Source: Roseateles noduli | GTDB lineage: Bacteria > Pseudomonadota > Gammaproteobacteria > Burkholderiales > Burkholderiaceae_C | Length of the DNA: 64,000 bases | Direction of reading: 5' to 3' | NCBI GenBank assembly: GCA_002205125.1 | Contig: NIOE01000011.1 | Coordinates: 247,301 to 311,300 of the forward strand | Shown here: positions 31,445 to 38,405 of the stretch, piece after piece | Layout: each line of letters begins with the position of its first letter | Position numbering within the stretch: position 1 is the first letter of the stretch | Made by a program: the position numbers and the translations under genes | Notes under the pieces: generated by a model | Databases searched by the model: none | Seen by the model: the letters and a program-made list of their open reading frames with translations, nothing else | What the model was told of the DNA's origin: nothing

Positions 31445-31470
31445 CTGCGCGTTCATCCGTCAGGGAAGCC

Positions 31471-31725
31471 ATGTCCAGCATCAACGACCTAGTCGACCGC
31501 GTCGAGCGCCTGCTGGTGCGTCACGAGGAACTCAAACGCACGAACGACCTGCTCGAGCAACAGGTCCAGGCGCTTTCGCTGGAACGCGACAGCCTGCGCT
31601 CCAGACTGGCCGCGGCGCGCGCGCGCGTCGACGCCCTGCTGGACCGCCTGCCGCTGGAAGCGGTCGATCTCCTGGAGAGCGGCGACGGCACTGACACCTC
31701 TGATTCTCGAAAGACGGGCGCATGA
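31471..31725 (+). CDS. Small coiled-coil protein (ZapB-like, TIGR02449 type)
   Basis: The 84-residue protein is mostly one coiled coil with heptad-like LVDRVERLLVRHEELKRTND and LEQQVQALSLERDSLRSR, then an acidic tail. Small proteins of this type are encoded just before zapA in many proteobacteria and are thought to help cell division. The stop overlaps the zapA start by four bases. Confidence 0.8.
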   Translation: MSSINDLVDRVERLLVRHEELKRTNDLLEQQVQALSLERDSLRSRLAAARARVDALLDRLPLEAVDLLESGDGTDTSDSRKTGA

Positions 31726-32066
31726 AGCAAATGGAAGTCACGATCATGGGCCAGAGCTACCTGCTCGGCTGCCCCGAAGGCGGCGAAGCCGCGCTGCAGA
31801 AGGCGGTGGGCCGCGTGGACAAGGAAATGTGCGCCATCCGCGATGCCGGCCGCGTCAAGGCGCGTGAGCGCATCGCCGTGCTGGCGGCCTTGAACCTCGC
31901 TTATTCGCTCACCGAATCGACGGCGAACGCCGCTGCCGCGAGCGATGCAACCGATGCAACGAGCGGTGACGTCCGCGGTGTCGCCGCCGACGGCGCCATA
32001 CCCGATCTTGAAACGCTGATGAAGCGGCTCGATGAAGCCCTTGTCCAAGACGGGCAACTGCTGTGA
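31722..32066 (+). CDS. zapA: Cell division protein ZapA
   Basis: ZapA bundles FtsZ filaments at the division site. The 114-residue product has the N-terminal MEVTIMGQSYLLGCPEGGE beta domain and the helix that follows, as in the family. An Ala/Asp-rich linker lies before the final helix DLETLMKRLDEALV. It overlaps the coiled-coil gene and precedes 6S RNA, the standard zapA-ssrS arrangement. Confidence 0.93.
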   Translation: MKQMEVTIMGQSYLLGCPEGGEAALQKAVGRVDKEMCAIRDAGRVKARERIAVLAALNLAYSLTESTANAAAASDATDATSGDVRGVAADGAIPDLETLMKRLDEALVQDGQLL

Positions 32067-32084
32067 ACGCGGGATCGCGGCGCG

Positions 32085-32090
32085 TAGAAT
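32085..32090 (+). promoter_or_regulatory. -10 box for 6S RNA
   Basis: TAGAAT lies 7 bases before the proposed 6S start at 32097. The -35 would overlap the zapA stop and is weak. Confidence 0.55.
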
Positions 32091-32096
32091 CCACCC

Positions 32097-32275
32097 TGTC
32101 CACTGCGTTCGCGTGAGTTTTATATTTCCTTGAACCGATGCTTTCGCGAGCAAGGGCTTGGAACATTGCAGAGCTGGTGTGAGCGTCTCGCGTCAGATGA
32201 ACCCGAAGCCCTGCTGACCTCGCCCACCTGTACCCCTAGGGTTCAGGAATGCGGCTCACGGTTCGCCGTGGACAC
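32097..32275 (+). ncRNA. ssrS: 6S RNA
   Basis: 6S RNA binds sigma70 RNA polymerase as a promoter mimic in stationary phase. Its long closed-helix architecture is visible. TGTCCAC (32097-32103) pairs with GTGGACA (32268-32274), and CGTGAG (32112-32117) with CTCACG (32255-32260). ATTTCCTTGAACC (from 32124) pairs with GGTTCAGGAAT (32240-32250), and AGGGCTT pairs with AAGCCCT nearer the central bubble. The 179-base length and place after zapA are typical. A terminator follows at 32285. Confidence 0.88.
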
Positions 32276-32284
32276 CTCTTCCCG

Positions 32285-32320
32285 AAACCGCGCCTGATCC
32301 ACCATCACGCGCGGTTTTTT
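32285..32320 (+). terminator. Rho-independent terminator of 6S RNA
   Basis: AACCGCGC (32286-32293) pairs with GCGCGGTT (32309-32316), followed by a run of T residues. It sits 10 bases after the 6S RNA stem. Confidence 0.8.
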
Positions 32321-32371
32321 CATGGTCGATCATCGTCCGCCGTCTTCGGCCATCGTCGTGAGGATCCCGCC

Positions 32372-32848
32372 TTGAACACCGCAGCGAACGCGTCCCCGCA
32401 GTACTGGCTGATGAAGTCCGAACCGGACGAGGCCTCGATCGATCATCTGCAAGCCGCCGGCGAGCTCCCGTGGACGGGCGTGCGCAACTATCAGGCCCGC
32501 AACTTCATGCGCGACCAGATGCGCGTCGGCGACGGCGTGCTCTTCTATCACTCGTCGTGCCCGGAGCCGGGCATCGCCGGTTTCGCCGAAGTCAGCAGCA
32601 CGGCGTATCCGGACGAGACCCAGTTCGATCCGGCGAGCCATTACTTCGATCCGAAGTCCAAGCGCGAAGAACCGCGCTGGCAGCACGTCGATGTGCGCTT
32701 CGTGAGCAAGACGCGCCTGCTGAGCCTGGCCGAGATGAAGCGCGATCCGGCGCTCGCGGAGATGCGCACGCTGCAACCGGGCAACCGGCTGTCGATCACG
32801 CCAGTGACGCCGGCGGAGTGGCGACATCTCCAGAAGCTGCTCGCCTGA
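32372..32848 (+). CDS. EVE domain-containing protein
   Basis: The 158-residue product is a single EVE domain, a PUA-like fold that binds modified bases. Its start, YWLMKSEPDEASIDHL, the central GVRNYQARNFMRDQMRVGD, and FYHSSCPEPGIAGFAEV are the family motifs. The open frame continues upstream, but a TTG at 32372 with GAGGAT 8 bases before is the best start for the usual N-terminus; an ATG within YWLMK would be too late. It occupies the place often held by ygfA after 6S RNA. The ligand is unknown. Confidence 0.88.
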   Translation: MNTAANASPQYWLMKSEPDEASIDHLQAAGELPWTGVRNYQARNFMRDQMRVGDGVLFYHSSCPEPGIAGFAEVSSTAYPDETQFDPASHYFDPKSKREEPRWQHVDVRFVSKTRLLSLAEMKRDPALAEMRTLQPGNRLSITPVTPAEWRHLQKLLA

Positions 32849-32887
32849 CCGGCGAACGCGGCGGCGACGCGGAGTTCTCCAGCGGTC

Positions 32888-33907
32888 TCAGCCGCCCATC
32901 CCGAACGGGATCGACGCCAGCACGACCTGGTTGCCCCCGCGCCGCTGCGCTTCCTTGACCGCCATCTCGGCGGCGCCCAGCAGCTCTTCCTGGCGTGAAG
33001 CGGTGTGCGGGAAGCTCGCCACGCCCATCGACAGCGACAGGCCGATGTCCTGCCCATGCAGTACGACGATCTGGGCATGGCACTGACGGCGCAGCTGCTC
33101 CATCCGCGCATGCGCGGTCGCGAGACCGACGCCCGACAGCAGCACCGCGAACAGGTCGTCGCCGATGCGGCAGGCCGCGTCCATCGCCCGGGTGTTGGCG
33201 CGGAGCATGCGCCCCAGGCCTTCCAGCAGGCGTTGGCGGGCCTCTTCGCCCAGACCGGCCTCCGGCGACACCGGATCCAGTGCGATCAGCACCAGCGTGA
33301 ACTCGCGGTGCTCGCGGGTCGAGAGATCGATCTCCCGCAGCAGTTGATCGTCGAACTGCGCCCGCATGTAGAGGCCGGAGACCTCGTCGCGGCCGCTGCC
33401 CTGCTGCAGCTCGCGGCGCATCTGTTCAAGCGACTTCTGCTGCTGTTCGAGCTGCTGAAGCGCGCGCTGCAGATGCGTCTCGCGATGGCGCTCCTCGGTC
33501 TTGTCGCTCCACAGCGCCATCACGTGTTCCGCGCCGAGCGGCACACGCATGACCATGAACTCGCGACGGCGGCCGCCGATCTCCAGGCGGTGCTCCGAAC
33601 TCACCACGCCGCGCTGCGCCAGCGTGGCCTGTTCGGAACGGCGCATCGCCTGCACTTCGTCGCCGCGCATCAGCTCGGCGTCGGCGGCGCCGACGATCCC
33701 GGCCTCCACGCGGCCGAACAGCTCGCTCATGCCGGGGCTGGCGAAGACATAACGTCCGGTGGCCATCGACTTCACGGTCAGGCAGGCGCCGGTCGGCTCC
33801 AGCAGGCTGAGCAAGCCGGCCGCAACGGGCGTCTGGGGCGTTCCCGACGATTCCAGCCAGGCATCGAAACTGGCAGGCGCGGGTGTCGCGGCGGCTTGTA
33901 ATTCCAT
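32888..33907 (-). CDS. PAS-type sensor with degenerate GGDEF domain
   Basis: The 339-residue protein has an N-terminal PAS-like region (LTVKSMATGRYVFASPGMSE), a coiled coil around QRALQQLEQQQKSLEQMRRE, and a C-terminal GGDEF-like domain. The catalytic GGDEF motif reads IGDDL at residues 248-252, so the diguanylate cyclase signature is lost. It may act as a c-di-GMP-independent or GTP-binding regulator. The ATG at 33907 is used since upstream residues are basic low-complexity. It is divergent from rpsU. Confidence 0.82.
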   Translation of the reverse strand: MELQAAATPAPASFDAWLESSGTPQTPVAAGLLSLLEPTGACLTVKSMATGRYVFASPGMSELFGRVEAGIVGAADAELMRGDEVQAMRRSEQATLAQRGVVSSEHRLEIGGRRREFMVMRVPLGAEHVMALWSDKTEERHRETHLQRALQQLEQQQKSLEQMRRELQQGSGRDEVSGLYMRAQFDDQLLREIDLSTREHREFTLVLIALDPVSPEAGLGEEARQRLLEGLGRMLRANTRAMDAACRIGDDLFAVLLSGVGLATAHARMEQLRRQCHAQIVVLHGQDIGLSLSMGVASFPHTASRQEELLGAAEMAVKEAQRRGGNQVVLASIPFGMGG

Positions 33908-34379
33908 GGGTCGGGCCGGGCCAGGGGGGCGGCCCCTCGCGGTCGAATGGTGGTGGATCGAATGTAGATGGCCGTCCGTCGCCGGGGCAAGTGCCGTCGG
34001 CAGCACAGAGGTGCCACTCCCCCTAAGCTTGGGGTCCGGCATCCTAGCTTGCCCTGGCTCGGACGCAGAGCGATGCGCTTCGCCCAGAGAGGCGCGCTTG
34101 CGCTCCCCCGGGGGCAAAGGCGTGAAAATGTCACATCCCCTTTCAAGGTCGGCATGGGGCCTTCACAGGGGACAAGGGCGTCGACACCCGGTGTCGTGTC
34201 CGGCGTCGTGTCCGGTGCAACGCGCTTGCATCGCGGCAGATGGCGAACGGTCAAAAATAAGGCTAGAATCCGCGTTTTGCTGGCAAACCCTGCGCGTCGA
34301 TTCGGAAGTGGAATCCGGATACTCCGCTTCGAAGGCAAGTCCTTCCTCGCGAACACCGAGCGCTATTTGAAGGAATTTC
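33908..34379. other. 472-base divergent intergenic region between the PAS/GGDEF-like gene and rpsU
   Basis: No gene is supported in this stretch. It holds the rpsU promoter (-10 at 34264) and leader. It also has a tandem direct repeat of GTCGTGTCCGG at 34193-34203 and 34205-34215, and a GTGA-AAATG-TCAC dyad near 34120-34135. A frame antisense to the sensor gene is open through part of it, but has no start or codon signal. Confidence 0.5.
34264..34269 (+). promoter_or_regulatory. Candidate -10 box for rpsU
   Basis: TAGAAT lies 111 bases before rpsU. TGGCGA at 17 bases upstream is a weak -35. Confidence 0.45.
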
Positions 34380-34592
34380 ATGACCACCATTCGCGTCAAA
34401 GAAAACGAGCCGTTCGACGTGGCCCTGCGCCGCTTCAAGCGCACGATCGAAAAGCTGGGCCTGCTCACCGAGCTGCGCGCCCGCGAGTTCTACGAGAAGC
34501 CGACTGCCGAGCGCAAGCGCAAGAAGGCTGCGGCCGTCAAGCGTCACTACAAGCGCGTGCGCAGCATGCAGCTGCCCAAGAAGCTGTACTGA
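34380..34592 (+). CDS. rpsU: 30S ribosomal protein S21
   Basis: S21 is a small basic protein of the 30S platform used in initiation. The 70-residue product starts [20 protein letters not shown] and ends with the basic [17 protein letters not shown], typical of the family. A strong terminator follows, so it is transcribed as a single gene. Confidence 0.97.
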
Positions 34593-34661
34593 TCGACTGA
34601 TCGGACCGCTTCGGCACCGGGGACCCGTCCACTGACGATCCCCACCGCCGGAACAGCACAG

Positions 34662-34693
34662 AAAGCCCGCGCAGGACGCTGCCGCGGGCTTTT
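34662..34693 (+). terminator. Rho-independent terminator after rpsU
   Basis: AAAGCCCGCG (34662-34671) pairs with CGCGGGCTTT (34683-34692), followed by TTTCTATTTC. Loop of 11 bases. Confidence 0.8.
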
Positions 34694-34766
34694 CTATTTC
34701 TGCGCGACATTACGACATCTCTCACCTCTCCCCCTCTCCCTCGAGACCACGAATCAAGGAGCCCTC

Positions 34767-35213
34767 ATGAGCCTGAAGGAACAGATCACCGAAGACATGA
34801 AGACGGCGATGCGCGCCAAGGACAGCGAACGCCTGGGCACGATCCGCCTGTTGCTGGCCGCGGTGAAGCAGAAGGAAGTGGACGAGCGCGTCGATGTGGA
34901 TGACGCGATGCTGGTGGGCATCGTCGACAAGCTGATCAAGCAGCGCAAGGACTCGATCAGCCAGTTCACGGCCGCCGGCCGCATGGATCTGGCCGACAAG
35001 GAAAGCGCTGAACTGAAGGTGCTGGAGGTCTACCTGCCGCAGCGCCTGAGCGAGGCCGAGATCAAGGCTGAAGTCGCCGCGATCGTGGCCGAGCTGGGCG
35101 CCAAGGGTCCGGCTGACATGGGCAAGGTGATGGGCGCCGTGAAGGGCAAGCTGGCGGGCAAGGCAGACATGGGCCTGGTCTCGGCGGCGGTGAAGGCCGC
35201 GCTGGCGGGCTGA
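34767..35213 (+). CDS. yqeY: GatB/YqeY-domain protein
   Basis: The 148-residue product is a single GatB/YqeY domain. Typical features are SLKEQITEDMKTAMRAKDSERLGTIRLL, split here as helices one and two, and DKESAELKVLEVYLPQRLS in the middle. The domain resembles the tRNA-binding tail of GatB; its role in free form is not clear. It often neighbours rpsU, as here. Confidence 0.9.
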   Translation: MSLKEQITEDMKTAMRAKDSERLGTIRLLLAAVKQKEVDERVDVDDAMLVGIVDKLIKQRKDSISQFTAAGRMDLADKESAELKVLEVYLPQRLSEAEIKAEVAAIVAELGAKGPADMGKVMGAVKGKLAGKADMGLVSAAVKAALAG

Positions 35214-35246
35214 AGCCTTCCCTCGATTCAACGACAGGAGTCCGCA

Positions 35247-35588
35247 ATGGAACTGACCGTCCAACAATTGACGCCTGATTTCTGCGTCGCCCCGCAGTTG
35301 ACGCCGGAAGCCATGGCGGCGCTGGCGGAGGCTGGCTTCAAGTCGGTGATCAACAACCGGCCTGATTTCGAGCATGGTCCCGACCAGCCCACCAGCGAGC
35401 AGATTCGTGCCGCTGCTGAAGCCGCGGGACTGGTCTATCACCATTTGCCGGTGCAAGGCGGCTACCAGTCGCCGGAAGAGATTGCTGCGATGCGGGCGCT
35501 GCTCGACGAGGTGCCGACGCCGGTGCTGGCGTTCTGCCGCTCTGGCGCGCGTTCCACGCGCCTCTTCGCCGCCGCCACCCAACTTTGA
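35247..35588 (+). CDS. TIGR01244-type phosphatase/sulfurtransferase-like protein
   Basis: The 113-residue protein has the dual-specificity-phosphatase-like fold of the family named for the Blh/TIGR01244 proteins. It begins VQQLTPDFCVAPQLTPEAM, has INNRPDFEHGPDQP, and the P-loop-like active site FCRSGARST (C-x5-R). The function of the family is poorly known; both phosphatase and sulfur-handling roles have been proposed. A 106-bp inverted repeat starts 26 bases after the stop. Confidence 0.85.
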   Translation: MELTVQQLTPDFCVAPQLTPEAMAALAEAGFKSVINNRPDFEHGPDQPTSEQIRAAAEAAGLVYHHLPVQGGYQSPEEIAAMRALLDEVPTPVLAFCRSGARSTRLFAAATQL

Positions 35589-35614
35589 TCCGACGCGTGG
35601 TCCTCGGTGCCTCG

Positions 35615-35720
35615 GATCGAGGCGACCGGGGGCCCTTTCCGGAACTTAAGGAGGGAATTTGCTTGCCGGGAGGCAAGCAAAGGAGGGAGATGGAGGAAAG
35701 GGCCCCCGGTCGCCTCGATC
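35615..35720. repeat. 106-bp nested inverted repeat (26-bp perfect arms plus inner 9-bp hairpin)
   Basis: Perfect 26-bp arms lie at 35615-35640 and 35695-35720. The 54-base interior holds a second perfect 9-bp hairpin (TTGCTTGCC at 35659-35667 and GGCAAGCAA at 35672-35680, loop GGGA). Two copies of AAGGAGGGA flank this inner hairpin at 35648-35656 and 35680-35688. No transposase or direct target duplication is seen. It could be a MITE/REP-like element, a bidirectional attenuator, or an RNA structure before dctQ. What it does is unknown. Confidence 0.8.
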
Positions 35721-35867
35721 AACGCTCCATCCTCGACACGTCGGGGCTTTCCCGCAGCCCTTCCGGAATTCAGCTTTCCGACAGCCCTCGCTGGCTACAG
35801 TCCACGTCTACACACAAGAACCGAGAGCCCTCCCGTCGGGGTTCGAGATGGAGACCTGGACTCGTCG

Positions 35868-36476
35868 ATGAAAGCCCTGCTTGCACTTGCCAAGGGCATC
35901 GACTGGCTGACAGACCGGTTCGGCACGCTTGCCGCCTGGGCTGTCCTGCTGTCGTGCTTTATCAGCGCCGCGAATGCGGTGATCCGCTACGGGCTGGACA
36001 TCAGTTCCAACGCCTTCCTTGAGATCCAGTGGTACCTGTTTGCCGCCTGCGTGATGGGTGGGGCGGCGCAGGTCTTGCGGCTCAACGAGCACGTGCGCGT
36101 CGACATCCTCTACACGCGGCTGCGCGGCCACGGCAAGGTCTACGTCGACCTGTTCGGGCTCATCGTGTTCGTGATCCCCGTGATGGCGTATGCGGGCTGG
36201 CTGTCGTGGGATTTCTTCCTGGTGAAGCTCACCACCGGCATGCGCGCGGATGACACCGTCGCCGCGCTCGGCTACGGGGGCTATGCGTGGAAGCTGTTCA
36301 CCAGCGGCGAGGTGTCTGGCAACGCCGGCGGCCTGATCCGCTGGCCGGCCGCGCTGACGCTGCCGGTGGGCTTCGCGCTGGTGTTCCTGCAGGGGATCTC
36401 GGAGGTGATCAAGCGCATCGGCTACCTCGCCCATCTCGTCGAGATGGACACCCACTACGAGAGGCCGCTGCAATGA
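35868..36476 (+). CDS. dctQ: TRAP transporter small permease subunit
   Basis: This 202-residue integral membrane protein is the DctQ-type small subunit of a tripartite ATP-independent periplasmic transporter. Four hydrophobic segments are visible, starting with LAAWAVLLSCFISAANAVIR, then WYLFAACVMGGAAQVL and LFGLIVFVIPVMAYAGWLSW. The frame is open through the upstream repeat, but the ATG at 35868 gives the family start. It overlaps the large permease gene by four bases. No binding-protein gene lies beside it. Confidence 0.9.
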   Translation: MKALLALAKGIDWLTDRFGTLAAWAVLLSCFISAANAVIRYGLDISSNAFLEIQWYLFAACVMGGAAQVLRLNEHVRVDILYTRLRGHGKVYVDLFGLIVFVIPVMAYAGWLSWDFFLVKLTTGMRADDTVAALGYGGYAWKLFTSGEVSGNAGGLIRWPAALTLPVGFALVFLQGISEVIKRIGYLAHLVEMDTHYERPLQ

Positions 36477-38017
36477 TCACGATGGAGCAGTTTCCCCCGC
36501 TGATGTTCGCGGGGCTGATCATCATCATGCTGATCGGCTTCCCCGTCGCGTTCTCGCTGGCCGCGCTCGGCCTGGCCTGCGGCTTCTTCGCGGTGAGCCA
36601 GGGCTGGTTCCCGCCCTCGTTCATGTCGGCGCTGCCGCAGAACGTCTTCGGCATCCTGTCCAACGACCTCCTGCTGGCGATCCCCTTCTTCACGCTGATG
36701 GGGGCGTTGCTGGAGAAATGCGGGCTTGCCGAGGACATGCTCGATTCGATGGGCCAGCTCTTCGGGCCGGTGCGCGGCGGGCTGGGCTACTCCGTGATCA
36801 TCGTGGGTTTCATCCTCGGCGCGATCACCGGCACGGTGGCGGGTCAGGTGATCGCCATGGCGATGATCTCCCTGCCGGTCATGATGCGCTACGGCTACAA
36901 CATGCGCTACGCCACCGGGGTGCTCGCGGCCTCGGGGACGATCACGCAGCTGGTGCCGCCGTCGCTGGTGCTGGTGGTGCTGGCGGACCAGCTCGGCAAG
37001 CCCGTCGGCGACATGTACAAGGGCGCGTGGGGGCCGTCGATCCTGCAGGTGCTGATCTTCGCGCTGTACACCTTCATGGTGTCGCGCATCCGGCCGGAGC
37101 ACGTGCCCGGCGTACCCAAGGAGGCGCGCACCCTCGACGGCTGGGCGCTGTGGGCGAAGTGCCTGCGCGGGATCATCCCGTCGGCGATCCTGATCTTCGC
37201 GGTGCTGGGCTCGATGGGCGGCCTGCCCGGCATCGACACGGCGATCTGCACGCCGACCGAGGCCGGCGCGATGGGCGCCGTCGGCGCGTTCATCCTGGCG
37301 GCGTCGCACCGGCGGCTGAACTGGCCCGTGGTCAAGGACGCCATGATCGGCACCATGCGCATCACTGCGATGGTGGTGTTCATCCTGATCGGGTCGCGGA
37401 CTTTCTCGCTCGTGTTCCAGGGCGTCGAAGGCGGCAAGTGGATCGAGCACCTGCTCTCCAACCTTCCCGGCGGTCAGATCGGCTTCCTGATCGTCGTCAA
37501 CCTGTTCATCTTCTTCCTGGCGTTCTTCCTCGACTTCTTCGAGATCGCCTTCATCATCCTGCCCCTGCTCGGCCCGGTGGCCGACAAGATGGGCATCGAC
37601 CTGGTGTGGTTCGGCGTGATGCTCTGCGTGAACATGCAGACCAGCTTCATGCATCCGCCGTTCGGGTTCGCGCTGTTCTACCTGAGAGGGATCTCGGACA
37701 CGCTCTTCAAGAACGGCGCGCTGCCCAGGAAGGTGCTGTCGAGCGACATCTACCTCGGCTCCATCCCCTGGGTGGTGATGCAGCTGATCCTCGTGGCCAT
37801 CGTCATCTTCTTCCCGGTCACGGTGACGGCGTTCCTCGACAAGGCCGAAGCAGTCGACATGGACAAGGCGACGGAGATGCTCCAGGGCATCGATGCCGGT
37901 CAGGCCGAGCGGACCGATCCGAACGCGGATACGAATGCGCTGTTCGGGCTGCCGGCGGAGGCGGCGTCGGAGGCCGCCTCTTCGCCGGCCTCGGCGGCCT
38001 CTGAAGGAGCTCCTTAG
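36473..38017 (+). CDS. dctM: TRAP transporter large permease subunit
   Basis: DctM is the Na+-coupled translocating subunit of the TRAP system. About 12 hydrophobic helices are seen, with family motifs such as FTLMGALLEKCGLAEDML, GAITGTVAGQVIAMAMIS, and GAMGAVGAFILAA. At 514 residues it is longer than the usual 425-450 because of inserts and an Ala/Ser/Glu-rich cytoplasmic tail of about 40 residues. The substrate cannot be told from sequence; large DctM variants are linked to C4-dicarboxylates or mannitol/chloroaromatic-type substrates. Confidence 0.92.
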   Translation: MITMEQFPPLMFAGLIIIMLIGFPVAFSLAALGLACGFFAVSQGWFPPSFMSALPQNVFGILSNDLLLAIPFFTLMGALLEKCGLAEDMLDSMGQLFGPVRGGLGYSVIIVGFILGAITGTVAGQVIAMAMISLPVMMRYGYNMRYATGVLAASGTITQLVPPSLVLVVLADQLGKPVGDMYKGAWGPSILQVLIFALYTFMVSRIRPEHVPGVPKEARTLDGWALWAKCLRGIIPSAILIFAVLGSMGGLPGIDTAICTPTEAGAMGAVGAFILAASHRRLNWPVVKDAMIGTMRITAMVVFILIGSRTFSLVFQGVEGGKWIEHLLSNLPGGQIGFLIVVNLFIFFLAFFLDFFEIAFIILPLLGPVADKMGIDLVWFGVMLCVNMQTSFMHPPFGFALFYLRGISDTLFKNGALPRKVLSSDIYLGSIPWVVMQLILVAIVIFFPVTVTAFLDKAEAVDMDKATEMLQGIDAGQAERTDPNADTNALFGLPAEAASEAASSPASAASEGAP

Positions 38018-38334
38018 CGCGTCGACGGCGGCATGTTCGACGCCTCCTTGATGCGATCCCAGGCGTCCTTCACGGCGGGCTTCGCCCTCGCCCATTCCAG
38101 CGAGGAACCCTGGCGCTGGTTGCCCCAGTCGCGGTGCAGTTCGGCCTCGAAGTCCTCGAACTCGCGGTCGGGGTAGCGGGCGAACGCGTCGACGCCGTAG
38201 GCGTACGCGGGGCCGAAGTCGTCGTGCGTGTCGCCTTGCTGGATGTAGGGCCGCTTGGCGTAGTTGTCGCGCCAGTAGGTGGCCTCCTGCTCGTGGTCGT
38301 AGGCCTTGTCGCGGGGCTTGTCGAAGTCAGGCAT
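38014..38334 (-). CDS. Conserved hypothetical protein (Tyr/Asp-rich, 106 aa)
   Basis: The 106-residue soluble protein is acidic and aromatic, with ATYWRDNYAKRPYIQQGD, then DFGPAYAYGVDAFARYPDRE and SLEWARAKPAVKDAWDRI. Similar small proteins occur in many proteobacteria and have been annotated as stress-related, but no activity is known. The ATG at 38334 is used, as upstream codons do not match the family. It is convergent with dctM, sharing four bases. Confidence 0.75.
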   Translation of the reverse strand: MPDFDKPRDKAYDHEQEATYWRDNYAKRPYIQQGDTHDDFGPAYAYGVDAFARYPDREFEDFEAELHRDWGNQRQGSSLEWARAKPAVKDAWDRIKEASNMPPSTR

Positions 38335-38405
38335 GGCAATCTCCAGGATGTCTCGATGACCTTCGTCGGCAAGCGCCATGCCCTGCGCTCGCTACAGTCG
38401 TCGTC

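Noticed and set aside
33759..34370. 203-codon plus-strand frame in the PAS-rpsU gap
   Set aside because: Begins antisense to the sensor gene, and contains Ser/Arg-rich low-complexity peptide with no good start; not supported as a gene.
35607..35867. N-terminal extension of dctQ through the inverted repeat
   Set aside because: The frame is open, but the encoded peptide is not like DctQ, and the ATG at 35868 gives the family start before the first membrane helix.
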